Source: Microbacterium sp. SA39 (lineage in GTDB: Bacteria; Actinomycetota; Actinomycetes; Actinomycetales; Microbacteriaceae). From it: a DNA stretch of 64,000 bases. A model generated the notes under the pieces. It made no database searches, was not told the DNA's origin, and saw nothing but the letters and a program-made list of their open reading frames with translations. The stretch is taken from the NCBI RefSeq assembly GCF_000967865.1, contig NZ_JXRU01000034.1:1-64000 (forward strand), written 5' to 3'. This document shows positions 33,801 through 40,467 of the stretch, in pieces. The translations under genes and the position numbers were made by a program. How positions within the stretch are numbered: the first letter of the stretch is position 1; each line of letters begins with the position of its first letter.

Positions 33801-35188
33801 TCGACGATCCGCTGCTCGGCGGCGTCATCGACTGCCCGGCCCTCGAAGGCCTCGAGCTGGCGCCGGACGCCGAAGCCGTATGCGGTCCGGTGGAGTACAC
33901 GCTCAGTCAGGAGGATGTCGAGAACGAGGTCGTTCGGAACACGGCCACGGCCGCCGGGCGCAGCCCGCTCGGTGCCGTGGACGACGAGGCGACCGTGATC
34001 GTGGGAATCGATGCCACGAGCGCGGTCGAACTCGCGAAGATCCCCGGCGCGATCGTCGATGTGGACGACGACGGGATGATCGGTGCGGGGGACACCGTCG
34101 GATACAGCTTCACGATCCGGAACACGGGCACGGCGATCCTCCGAGACCTCGTACTCGACGATCCGCTGCTCGGCGGAACGCTCGACTGCCCGGCGCTCGC
34201 CGGTCTCGCGCTCGCTCCGAGAGCGGAGGCGAGCTGCGGCCCGCTGTCGTACACGCTCGTGCAGAGCGATATCGACGCGGGGATCGTGCGCAACGTCGCT
34301 GACGTCCGGGCGAAGTCCTCCGCCGGCGAGACCGAGGTCTCCGCGGCGGCCGAGGTGATCGTCTCCGGATCGGGCCGATTCACCCTGCAGAAGTCGGCCG
34401 CAGTCGTTGAGGATGCGAACGGGACGGGACGGACGGATGCCGGTGACACCATCGCCTACACGTTCGCCGTGACGAACACGGGGACGACGACTCTCTCCGG
34501 CATCGCGGTCGCCGACGAGCGCCTCGACGGTGACGTCGCGTGCGACGTCACCCGCCTCGCGCCGGACGAGGCGACGGTCTGCTCGGGTCCGCCGGCCGTG
34601 CTCACCCAGGCGGAGATCGACGCGGGCGAGATCGTGAACACGGCGACGGCCACGGCGATCGGTGCCGGCGCCGAAGCGCTGTCGACAGCGTCGACCATCC
34701 GCACACCGTTGGAGAATCAGCCGGCCGTCGCCCTGGCGAAGACCGGGGGAGAGTACGTAGACGAGAACCGGAACAGCCGGATCGACGCCGGAGACACCGT
34801 GGCGTTCCGGTTCGCGGTGACGAACACCGGCGCACGGACCGTGACGGATGTCGTCATCGACGACCCGCTGCTGGGTAGATCGCTCAACTGCGAGATCGCC
34901 GATCTGGCCCCCGGAGGCACCGCGGACTGCGGGCCCGTGCGCTACCGCCTGACCGCAGCCGACGTGGCCGCGGGTGAGGTCGTGAACGTCGCGACGGTTC
35001 GTGGGTCGGCGGGTGGTCTCGCGGTGACCGCGTCGGCCACGGCATCCGTCGATGTGACCTGGCTGGCGGCGACCGGCGGGGTGATCACCGGCGTCGGCTG
35101 GGCGCTCGCTCTGGCCGCCGCAGGCGCGCTCGTCCTGTTCATCTCGCGTTCTCGACGATCAGCTAGGGTGTACCGCGATAGCGCCTAG
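27863..35188 (+). CDS. Giant surface protein of DUF11 and DUF7507 repeats with LAATG sortase signal
   Basis: 2441-aa exported wall-anchored protein. The signal peptide ends near SADA (residue 37). A lectin-like domain (NGGFETP to about 210) follows, then seven DUF11-type Ig-like repeats (to about 1110), then eleven DUF7507 repeats of roughly 107 aa. Each DUF7507 repeat starts with an Asp-rich loop such as DADGDGLVGAGDT, reminiscent of calcium sites. The C-terminus has LAATG at 2401-2405, a membrane helix and SRSRRSAR, the arrangement used by class E sortases. GTG 27863 has an AAGGAG site. Likely a stalk, adhesin or surface fibre. Confidence 0.9.
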   Translation: MPEHATSRIRRLVAVASATLLVAAGLTSAAVGIAPTSADAAQNPTSCQGTVALVNGGFETPAVPASTFRLVAEDAVPGWFTNDSRNQIEFWGGGFQGVPAAEGRQFVELNANTASLLYQDIATSPGQTFGWSLKHRGRNGTDVMRVVIGAPGGVLTQNGPNLSDGSGAWGSHAGTYVVPAGQTVTRFGFEAVSSAGGNPSVGNLLDDIAFGTGPCLITTKSVTNVTRGGTGTQVGDVLRYTVATRNDGGNPALQTVSTDALPADVDLVTGSMRIITGPGVGPQTDAAADDRAEYSAGDRTVRVRLGGGATSSAGGSLAVGTSTSYSFEVKVTASAAASTIVNEARVAYRDTVAVPNLDRTSTSEEARTVVAAAADLAITKTLDTDPLVAGLPATFTIDVTNDGPQTATGVTVTDAIPAGLLNATAAPTRGSCTLSTTISCALPDLAVGESASVMVTGMVAPGVDPGAALTNTASVVGSRTDPDLADNTASASGTVTTVTDLSVQKTFSPASPVAGRNLTYTVTARNTGPSEARDVRLTDPLDPGEVFIAATPQQGTCAMANGVLDCELGTLAPGATVVTTIEVRVAPGTSAVVQNSASITSSTSEADPSDNVASVGFQPTIIADLSVQKTASAAEVAAGDALDFEIAVSNLGSADAVGVTLDDTLPSGLRVTGVDAPAGADCTFSDESLRCLWATFPVGGPSTVVVHAAVAADAPAGTLINTASVVSPSQDPDATNNADSARVEVTQSADVRVQKSAAATPVPGSSFDYRIAVANDGPSTARGVTVTDVLPVGFTFAGSEGDCTLTVGTLTCGFGDLAPGGSATVTVSGTWAVGQTGAVSNTATVGSATFDPDSSDDVSTDERRLAPSADVVVGKTSSTPTVPRGGQAVFVVSVRNDGPSAAADVVVAETLPPGLTLASAVPSTGSWSAGDALWTVGMLMPGASATLTVTADVVGEGTLTNTATATSQTPDPRASNNVGSATVVATPTADLSIVKTASATPASMNGPLDYTIVVTNAGPSAASAVRVGDVLPTALLTPSTSTPGCTIVAGTLECTVASLAAGASLTARVTGTVDPATAQTALSNTATVTSTTSDPRPQDNASTVVVPVTGTPRVELVKSASAPVDIDADERVDAGDTVAYAFTIRNTGDVTLTGAALDDPLLGGAVTCPGFTTPLAPGREAACGPVAYTLTQSDLDRGTIRNDASVVVQSARGSSTDTASATVTIPAVNGIALSKSPSVIVDANASGQVDAGDEIDYTFTVTNTGTTTLSGARITDPMLGGAVLCADLVGAAFAPGAVVTCDPVAYTLVQADIDGGAVANTASVTASAPTGDVTDAAAASADLDRTAGLDLIKTAGAVQDADGDGLVGAGDTVAYSFSVRNTGTTTLTGAEIIDPLLGDGTLCDQGALAPDAVEECGPFLYTLTQSDIEEERVLNTAVVAASSPLGQVTDESSAVVIIDATSAVELTKTPGAPVDENADGRIGAGDAVAFSFTVRNTGTTLLRDLAIDDPLLGGVLDCPALDLLELVPGAQAECGPVGYELTQPDVEDRVVRNAATVSGDSILGKVENEATAEVEVTGLSGLAVTKTASTVIDTVGDGRVGAGDTIEYTFRVENTGTTVLRDGRIDDPLLGGRLDCPALDAEEIAPGEDVGCGPAVYTLTQADIEAKVVRNTAAASADSVLGGAEGDASAEVEFAGTGTLELTKTPGAVTDTVADGRTGAGDTIGYTFTVQNTGTVILRDVVIDDALLGGAVDCPVLEGLELMPGTSVTCGPVPYALTQADVDAGTVRNAATVAAASTVGAVDDSTTADVLVPGIDGISLTKVASAVVDADGDGAIGEGDTVAYTFTVTNTGTTTLSAAELSDPMLGGTVDCPALDGVMLAPGAGVTCAAVPYALTQGDVDEGQVRNEASVRAEAPGGTTVGDSAAVDVGVVGAAGIEARKSAGTVNDVTRDGAVGAGDTVAFAFTVRNVGTTTLRDLVIDDPLLGGVIDCPALEGLELAPDAEAVCGPVEYTLSQEDVENEVVRNTATAAGRSPLGAVDDEATVIVGIDATSAVELAKIPGAIVDVDDDGMIGAGDTVGYSFTIRNTGTAILRDLVLDDPLLGGTLDCPALAGLALAPRAEASCGPLSYTLVQSDIDAGIVRNVADVRAKSSAGETEVSAAAEVIVSGSGRFTLQKSAAVVEDANGTGRTDAGDTIAYTFAVTNTGTTTLSGIAVADERLDGDVACDVTRLAPDEATVCSGPPAVLTQAEIDAGEIVNTATATAIGAGAEALSTASTIRTPLENQPAVALAKTGGEYVDENRNSRIDAGDTVAFRFAVTNTGARTVTDVVIDDPLLGRSLNCEIADLAPGGTADCGPVRYRLTAADVAAGEVVNVATVRGSAGGLAVTASATASVDVTWLAATGGVITGVGWALALAAAGALVLFISRSRRSARVYRDSA

Positions 35189-35226
35189 GGTTCCGGGGTT
35201 CGCGCCCGTCTGGTCCGAGCGGCGCC

Positions 35227-35252
35227 ACGGCTCTCCTCCACAGGAGGGCCGT
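35227..35252 (+). terminator. Hairpin after the giant surface-protein gene
   Basis: 11-bp stem (35227-35237 with 35242-35252, one G-T pair) and a CCAC loop, 38 bases after the stop. There is no T-run. Confidence 0.55.
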
Positions 35253-35319
35253 CATCTGACAGGACAAAAGCCCGGAGGACCCTGTTCGTCGCGCCCGCGC
35301 CGAACGGAAGGGTCTCGTC

Positions 35320-36183
35320 ATGTCCCCCCTCGCTTTCGCCCTCGTCTTCGGGGCGGCCATCGCTCACGCCGCCTGGAACGTGATCGCCCACGGCGTCAGC
35401 CGTGCCGGGTTCCCCTTCCTGTGGTGGGGCGCCGTCTCCAGCACCGTGGTGTGGATCGGCGCCGTCCCGTTCACCGGTGGGCTCGGTACCGACGATCTCG
35501 GCTCGTTCGCCCTCGGTGTGGGCGTCTCCGCGACGCTGCACGTCGGCTACATGGTCGTGCTGCAGCGCGGATACCGCGAGGGCAACCTCTCCACGGTGTA
35601 CGCGACCGCCCGCGGCACCGGGCCGTTCCTCTCGGTGATCGTGGCGGTGCTGCTCCTCGGCGAGCGTCCCTCGATCATCGCCCTGGTCGGGGTGGCGGCG
35701 GTCATCGTCGGAGTCGTGGCCATCGGCCTCGTGGATCGCGGTCGCGGAGCAGGGTCGCGTCGCATCGACCCGGGCCTGCTCTTCGGGCTGCTTACGGGTG
35801 TCGCGATCGCGGTCTACACGATCTGGGACGCGCACGCCGTGCGCTCCTGGAACCTCTCGCCCGTCGCGTTCATGGTGGGCACCACCCTGTTGCAGGTGCC
35901 GTTCTACTCCTTCGCCGTGCGACGGCGCTGGGATGCCGTGTGGGCGCTCGGCCGGCTGCACTGGCGGCGCATCCTGGTCTTCGGCATCCTGTCGCCGCTG
36001 TCGTACATCCTCGTGCTGACCGCCATCCAGATCGCGCCCGTGGCGCTCGTGGCTCCGCTGCGCGAGGTGAGCGTCGTGCTGGTGAGCCTGTTCGGGGTGA
36101 TCGTGCTGCGGGAATCGCGGCCGTGGTGGCGGATCGCGGCCTCGCTGGTCGTGGTGCTCGGGATCGTGCTGCTCGCAGTGTGA
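35320..36183 (+). CDS. DMT/EamA family transporter
   Basis: 287-aa permease with ten hydrophobic helices in two repeated halves. Repeat signatures include YATARGTGPFLSVIVAVLLLGE (about 92) in the first half, and ALVAPLREVSVVLVSLFGVI then LRESRPWWRI in the second. EamA proteins export amino acids or metabolites. A GGAAGGG site precedes the ATG. It converges on the response-regulator gene, 7 bases apart, with no terminator between. Confidence 0.87.
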   Translation: MSPLAFALVFGAAIAHAAWNVIAHGVSRAGFPFLWWGAVSSTVVWIGAVPFTGGLGTDDLGSFALGVGVSATLHVGYMVVLQRGYREGNLSTVYATARGTGPFLSVIVAVLLLGERPSIIALVGVAAVIVGVVAIGLVDRGRGAGSRRIDPGLLFGLLTGVAIAVYTIWDAHAVRSWNLSPVAFMVGTTLLQVPFYSFAVRRRWDAVWALGRLHWRRILVFGILSPLSYILVLTAIQIAPVALVAPLREVSVVLVSLFGVIVLRESRPWWRIAASLVVVLGIVLLAV

Positions 36184-36190
36184 CCGGGCG

Positions 36191-36847
36191 TCAGCGGAAG
36201 TTCACGAGCCCTGCATGCGCTGCGGCGACCAGGATCTGCACGCGGTCCCGCAGATGCCACTTCGACATCATCCGACCGAGGTGGGCCTTCACGGTCCCCT
36301 CGGACACGATGAGCGCGCGGGCGATCTCCGCGTTGGACATGCCCTTCGCGAGGCACTGGAGCACCTCCGCCTCACGGTCGGTGAGGGGCTCGAGCGTCGT
36401 CGCGTCGCCCGTGAGCGGCTCCGATTCGCGCACGTGCTTGATGAGCATCGACGCGATCCGCGGCGAGAGCGAGCTCTGACCGCTGTGCACCTCGCGCACG
36501 CCCGTCACGATCTCCTCCGCGCTGGAGTCCTTCAGCAGGTACCCGGAGGCACCGGCGCTCAGCATCGGCAGCACCGTGTCGCGCCCGTCCAGCGTGGTCA
36601 CGGCGAGAACCCGCACGTGCGGCCACCGCTCGATGATGGCGCCGGTGGCTTCGATCCCGTTCATCTCGGGCATCTGCACGTCCATCATGACGACGTCGGG
36701 CTGCTCCCGCTCCACGGTGGCGATGGCCTCGAGACCGTCTTCGGCCTGTCCGATGACCTTGATCTCCGGGTCACGAGAGACGAAGTGCGACAGCGCCGAA
36801 CGGACCAGGGGGTCGTCGTCGACGATGAGGACGCGGATGTCAGGCAT
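36191..36847 (-). CDS. NarL/LuxR-type response regulator
   Basis: 218-aa regulator. Receiver domain with VLIVDDDPLVRSAL, phosphoacceptor Asp56 in VVMMDVQMPEMNG, Thr in VLAVTTLDG and Lys in GYLLKDSSAEE; C-terminal LuxR helix-turn-helix LTDREAEVLQCLAKGMSNAE near residue 153. It is divergent from a DesK-type kinase, its likely partner, with a small peptide frame between. Leaderless: TAGGCT six bases before the ATG. Confidence 0.93.
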   Translation of the reverse strand: MPDIRVLIVDDDPLVRSALSHFVSRDPEIKVIGQAEDGLEAIATVEREQPDVVMMDVQMPEMNGIEATGAIIERWPHVRVLAVTTLDGRDTVLPMLSAGASGYLLKDSSAEEIVTGVREVHSGQSSLSPRIASMLIKHVRESEPLTGDATTLEPLTDREAEVLQCLAKGMSNAEIARALIVSEGTVKAHLGRMMSKWHLRDRVQILVAAAHAGLVNFR

Positions 36848-36853
36848 GAGGGA

Positions 36854-36859
36854 AGCCTA
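36854..36859 (-). promoter_or_regulatory. -10 box (TAGGCT) of the response-regulator gene
   Basis: Exactly six bases before ATG 36847 on the minus strand. Confidence 0.6.
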
Positions 36860-36890
36860 ACGGTGGCGGCTCACGGCCGTGGAGGTGTAG

Positions 36891-36908
36891 ACCTTTGGCC
36901 AAAAAGGT
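36891..36908. promoter_or_regulatory. Candidate autoregulatory dyad ACCTTT-N6-AAAGGT
   Basis: 6-bp arms separated by GGCCAA, flanked by an outer GTAG (36887) and CTAC (36913). It lies about 32 bases upstream of the regulator's -10 box and 89 bases before the small peptide frame, where a NarL-type regulator would control both directions. Confidence 0.45.
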
Positions 36909-36997
36909 GTGGCTACAGGTCGGATGTGCTCGCCCGAGATCGTCGAGAAGATGGGGTATCCCATTCGACGTACGACTAGTAAAAGGTGGTGAACGTT

Positions 36998-37045
36998 ATG
37001 CCTTTTTGGCAGCAGGTTGGTAAGTTCTTCGGTCTCTACCGCTAG
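36998..37045 (+). CDS. Tiny aromatic cationic peptide MPFWQQVGKFFGLYR upstream of the sensor kinase
   Basis: A 15-codon frame with a good ribosome-binding site (AAAAGGTGG, spacing 8) and a TAG stop, ending 29 bases before the kinase ATG. Five of 15 residues are aromatic and two are basic, giving an amphipathic, membrane-active-like peptide. Local AT content is higher than in neighbouring genes. It could be a secreted or membrane peptide sensed by the kinase, or a regulatory leader. No homologue is known to me. Expression is unproven. Confidence 0.5.
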   Translation: MPFWQQVGKFFGLYR

Positions 37046-37074
37046 AGTACCTGGCGGATAGGAGATAGTGAACC

Positions 37075-38217
37075 ATGGCCTTCGACCAATCCATTAGAGG
37101 ATCTACGGATGCTCTCCGGTTGGGTCGCGGGGAGAAGCTCAGCAGAGTTGAGCGCATCGTCATCCTGGTCATCGTCTCCATCACCGTCGCTCTCGACGTC
37201 ATCGCCCTCATCACGAACCCGGGTGAAAACCCGCTGGGTCTCCTGGTGAGCATCGCGTCGACCGCCAGTTTCACTCTCTATCTCTGGAATCCCCTCATCG
37301 CGACAGGCGCCCTGGGCGTCGTGTTCGCACTCTCTTTTCTGACCGGAACCGAGGCACTGGTCCTGACAGCCGCCGCCGTTGCGGCAGGGCTCGTCATGAG
37401 GCTGGGGTGGACGTCCCTGATCCTCTCCTACACCGGTGCATTCCTGGTCGCTGCGGCGCTCGTCGCCAGCAGTGGCGTGGAAGCCGACGTCAGCGTGGGC
37501 TTGTTCCTCATCTTCGCGGCCGTGGCAGGCGCTGTCGGCTTCGCTCTGCGCGTCGCGTTCGCTCGGGGCAGCCGCCTCGAGCGCGAACTCGAGCAGAGCG
37601 CCGAACAGGAACGTCAAGCCGTGCTCGCCGAGCGACGATGGATCGCCGGAGAGCTGCACGACAGCATCGCGCACCACCTCACGGTGGTGGCGCTGCATGT
37701 GCAGATGCTGGAAGACCCTTCGACGAGCACCGACTCCCGTGAGGCGATCCGCGTCGCCGCACGAAAGGCGATGGCCGATCTCCGGTTCGTGATCGATCTC
37801 GCCGACGACGGTCCCCGATCGTCCGAGATGCAGACGGGTGACCTCGCAGACGCGATCGACGAGGCTCGCCAGGAATTCGAGTCCGCCGGCCACGAGGTCC
37901 GGCTCGAAGGCGACCTGCGCGACGACCGCATCCCGCGTGCTGCCGAGATCGTCCTCGCGAGGATCGTCCGGGAGTCCGCGACCAACATCTTGAAGTACGC
38001 CGGCCCCGGGGAGGTGCTCGTGCGCCTGGAACTCGACGACGATGCGGCCGCGCTCACGTTGCGCAGCCCGCTGCCGACGACACCCCGGCGCGAGCTGTCG
38101 TCCAGCCGCACGGGTCTCGGACGCATGGCTGAACGCGTGGTCGGAGCGCGCGGCGAGTTCAACGCGGGAGAAGTCGACGGACATTGGCTGGTCTCCGCAC
38201 GTCTGCCCATCGCCTGA
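37075..38217 (+). CDS. Sensor histidine kinase, DesK/NarX type (HisKA_3) with six-helix sensor
   Basis: 380-aa membrane kinase. About six closely spaced helices (residues 25-163) form a polytopic sensor with almost no extracellular loops. A coiled linker is followed by the dimerisation motif RRWIAGELHDSIAHHLTVVA with phospho-His195, and a short HATPase domain with N-box RESATNILKYA and G-box TGLGRMAERV. The D-box region is weakly conserved. AGGAG precedes the ATG. The partner is probably the divergent response regulator. The sensor layout suits a lipophilic or peptide signal. Confidence 0.9.
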   Translation: MAFDQSIRGSTDALRLGRGEKLSRVERIVILVIVSITVALDVIALITNPGENPLGLLVSIASTASFTLYLWNPLIATGALGVVFALSFLTGTEALVLTAAAVAAGLVMRLGWTSLILSYTGAFLVAAALVASSGVEADVSVGLFLIFAAVAGAVGFALRVAFARGSRLERELEQSAEQERQAVLAERRWIAGELHDSIAHHLTVVALHVQMLEDPSTSTDSREAIRVAARKAMADLRFVIDLADDGPRSSEMQTGDLADAIDEARQEFESAGHEVRLEGDLRDDRIPRAAEIVLARIVRESATNILKYAGPGEVLVRLELDDDAAALTLRSPLPTTPRRELSSSRTGLGRMAERVVGARGEFNAGEVDGHWLVSARLPIA

Positions 38218-38229
38218 GGAGCGGCGAGG

Positions 38230-38235
38230 TATAGT
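38230..38235 (+). promoter_or_regulatory. Isolated -10-like box (TATAGT)
   Basis: Good extended -10 sequence (GAGGTATAGT) just after the kinase gene, pointing into a 250-base stretch with no plus-strand gene. No convincing -35 is seen. It might drive a small RNA. Confidence 0.25.
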
Positions 38236-38279
38236 AGGCCGACGCTTCGCGTGAATCTGCCGCGAATGTGGACGAAAGT

Positions 38280-38486
38280 TCAGAAGAGGTCTCGACTTCT
38301 GGCACTACAGGCGGCGTCCGCCACCCCCATAAGCTGAAGGCTCCCCAGATAAAGCGTCCCCAGCGCTGCGATCGCGAGCGCGGTCTTTCTGGCTTCTGAA
38401 ACACCCTGTGCGCTCGCGATCGCCTTCTGTCCTTCAGGACGACGTGACTTCGTCGCGTCCACGAGGCTCAGTGGAAGCGGCTTCAT
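38280..38486 (-). CDS. Possible small membrane protein coupled to gntR
   Basis: 68-aa frame whose ATG overlaps the gntR stop (ATGA), the coupling seen elsewhere in the window. A basic N-terminus (DATKSRRPEGQK) is followed by one hydrophobic stretch (TALAIAALGTLYLGSLQLMG) and a short basic tail. A perfect 14-bp inverted repeat lies within it. I recognise no family; it may not be real. Confidence 0.35.
   Translation of the reverse strand: MKPLPLSLVDATKSRRPEGQKAIASAQGVSEARKTALAIAALGTLYLGSLQLMGVADAACSARSRDLF
38368..38423. repeat. 14-bp perfect inverted repeat (GCGATCGCGAGCGC)
   Basis: Arms at 38368-38381 and 38410-38423 separated by 28 bases, between the kinase and gntR genes and inside the 68-aa frame. 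It may be a transcript hairpin. Confidence 0.55.
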
Positions 38487-39226
38487 CCGCCCACCGCGCG
38501 CATGTAGTGCCCGTCGTTCGAGATTCCGGATGCCGCCACCGTGAAGCGCACCACCTCGCTCAGGTACCTGTCCTCCGACGCCTCGAAGATCTTCCCGTCG
38601 GCGTCACGCGAGGTGCGACTGAGTCGGAGGATGGGCGTGCCTCGCGGCACCCGCAGCAGCGCAGCATCCTGATCGTCTGCGGCGACGGCGTCGATCACAT
38701 GCTGAAGGTCCACGATCGGATGCCCGACCGAGGCGAGGTGCTCGGTGATCGAGACCTCGTTCAGGTCCACCTCGAAGAGTCTCCTGCCGACGACCTCGGT
38801 GTACGCCAGCCGCTCCAGCATCGTCGGTCTTCCGTCCAGTAGTCGCAGACGCACGACACTGACGATCGTGTCATCCGGCTCCACGCCGAGCGCCGACGCC
38901 ATGTCGCCGGCGCGGCGCAGGCTCAACTCCTGCGTCTGCGCCCCCGGCGTGACGCCGAGTTCCCGTGCCCAACGGGTGAAAGGCACCGAGACATCGACCG
39001 CCTGATTCGCCTTCCGCGCGACCACTCGCGCCGGGCGTCCCCGGCTCGTCTCGATGAGGCCCTCGCTGCGCAGGGCAGCCAGCGCGTTGCGGATCGGCCC
39101 CCGCGACGTGTGCCACTTCTCCGCGAGTTCCGCCTCGGTGGGAACGTCATCGCCGGGGCGCAACGCGCCACCAGCGATCTGGGTGCGGAGTTCGTCCGCG
39201 ATCTGGGTGTACACAGCTTCAGCCAC
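38483..39226 (-). CDS. GntR/HutC-family regulator of the phosphonate operon
   Basis: 247-aa regulator. N-terminal winged helix YTQIADELRTQIAGGALRPG then KWHTSRGPIRNALAAL (residues 6-54), C-terminal UTRA ligand domain ending YLSEVVRFTVAAS. It resembles PhnF-type regulators and is divergent from phnD, so it likely controls the phosphonate genes. The start is GTG 39226, with no clear ribosome-binding site. Confidence 0.88.
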   Translation of the reverse strand: MAEAVYTQIADELRTQIAGGALRPGDDVPTEAELAEKWHTSRGPIRNALAALRSEGLIETSRGRPARVVARKANQAVDVSVPFTRWARELGVTPGAQTQELSLRRAGDMASALGVEPDDTIVSVVRLRLLDGRPTMLERLAYTEVVGRRLFEVDLNEVSITEHLASVGHPIVDLQHVIDAVAADDQDAALLRVPRGTPILRLSRTSRDADGKIFEASEDRYLSEVVRFTVAASGISNDGHYMRAVGG

Positions 39227-39311
39227 ATAGGCACACTACTTGATCATGTCTGTGCGCGGCGCCGCGTTGGGGCACAGTTCATCCAGGCGAATGGCGGGTA
39301 AACGAGCGCTG

Positions 39312-39325
39312 AACTCTTCCGAGTT
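39312..39325. promoter_or_regulatory. Candidate GntR operator AACTC-N4-GAGTT
   Basis: Short dyad followed directly by an AT-rich TAGGTATATATC, the likely phnD promoter. It lies in the divergent gntR/phnD region. Confidence 0.45.
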
Positions 39326-39394
39326 AGGTATATATCTCGACCCCGTGCGTGCGAGAGTCTTCCGTGGATCACCCCTCCCATCCGAAAGGTCCTC

Positions 39395-40324
39395 ATGAAG
39401 CTTCGCGCTCTTCCCGCCCTTGCCGGCGTCGCGCTCCTCGCGCTCGGTCTGGCCGCCTGTTCCGGTTCAGCTGACGCCACCTCCACCTCCGGCGCCGACG
39501 AGTCGTCGAGCGGCAGCAGCTTCGCGGTCGACGAGAACACGCTCGTCTTCGGCGTCGTCCCCGACTCGGTCGACACCGAGACCAACTACCAGCCGCTGAT
39601 GGACTACATCGCAGAGATCACCGGTCTGACGGTCGAGTACCACGAGTCCACCGACTACGCCGCGCTCATCGAGGCCGCCGTCGCCGGCAAGGTCGACGTC
39701 GCCTCGTTCTCCGGCTTCACCTACGTGACCGCCACGAACAACGGCGCGAAGCTCACGCCGATCTCCTCGATCGTGACGGAGGAGGGCCAGGAGCCCGGCT
39801 ACTTCTCGCAGGCGATCGTGCCGAAGGACAGCGACATCTCCAGCATCGAGGACTTCAAGGGCAAGAAGGTCTGCTTCGTGGACCCGTCCTCGACCTCCGG
39901 CTACCTCTTCCCCTCGTACAACCTGCTCGAGGCGGGCATCGACCCCAAGACCGACATCACCCCGGTGTTCGCCGGCAAGCACGACGTCAGCGTGCAGAAG
40001 ACCGGCGAAGGCGTCGAGTGCGAGGTCGGGTTCGCCGAGGACTCCGAGGTCGAGAAGTCGGACGCCGTGAAGGTCATCGACGAGACCATGGTTCCCGGCG
40101 CACCGCTCGTCTTCGCCTCGGCGCTCCCTGAAGAGGTCTCGCAGAAGCTCATCGACGGGCTCTCCGAGGTCACGATCGACGACATCATCGCGGCCGGCGT
40201 CGACAGCGCCGACTCCGACTCGTTCCGCAGCGTCTTCTTCGAGACGAAGCCGGTCGACGACGCCTACTACGACCTGATCCGCGACATCTGCAAGGAGACC
40301 GAAGCGGAGCAGTGCCAGGGCTGA
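39395..40324 (+). CDS. phnD: Phosphonate ABC transporter substrate-binding lipoprotein
   Basis: 309-aa extracellular binding protein. The lipobox LAACSG (Cys near residue 22) follows a signal peptide, then a Ser-rich linker. The PhnD domain begins LVFGVVPDSVDTE, with ESTDYAALIEAAVAGKVDVA and KKVCFVDPSSTSGYLFP as phosphonate-site blocks. It is the first gene of phnD-phnC-phnE-oxidase-hydrolase-dehydrogenase. A pair of family-A repeats separates it from phnC. Confidence 0.93.
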   Translation: MKLRALPALAGVALLALGLAACSGSADATSTSGADESSSGSSFAVDENTLVFGVVPDSVDTETNYQPLMDYIAEITGLTVEYHESTDYAALIEAAVAGKVDVASFSGFTYVTATNNGAKLTPISSIVTEEGQEPGYFSQAIVPKDSDISSIEDFKGKKVCFVDPSSTSGYLFPSYNLLEAGIDPKTDITPVFAGKHDVSVQKTGEGVECEVGFAEDSEVEKSDAVKVIDETMVPGAPLVFASALPEEVSQKLIDGLSEVTIDDIIAAGVDSADSDSFRSVFFETKPVDDAYYDLIRDICKETEAEQCQG

Positions 40325-40335
40325 TCCCGGCCTGA

Positions 40336-40379
40336 CCGGTCGTTGAGCGAGGACGCCGAAGGCGACCGAGACGAAACGC
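40336..40379. repeat. Family-A repeat, left copy of inverted pair
   Basis: Begins CCGGTCGTTGAGCGAGGA and ends CGAGACGAAACGC. Inverted relative to the copy at 40394, so the phnD-phnC spacer can form a long hairpin. Confidence 0.8.
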
Positions 40380-40393
40380 TTTCCGCGAGGACA

Positions 40394-40432
40394 CGTTTCG
40401 TCTCGTCGCTTCGCTTCTCGCTCAACGACCGG
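40394..40432. repeat. Family-A repeat, right copy of inverted pair
   Basis: CGTTTCGTCTCGTCGCTTCG then CTTCTCGCTCAACGACCGG, the reverse orientation of the copy at 40336. Confidence 0.8.
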
Positions 40433-40467
40433 GTATCCGCTTCCACGACCGACTTCCAGGAGAACCC

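Noticed and set aside
31200..35060. CRISPR-like or tandem-repeat array
   Set aside because: The repeats are about 320 bases, diverged, and keep one reading frame. They are protein domain repeats.
40336..40432. Insertion-sequence ends around a lost transposase
   Set aside because: Only 15 bases lie between the inverted copies and no target duplication is visible. The same unit occurs singly elsewhere, so it is a REP-like repeat.
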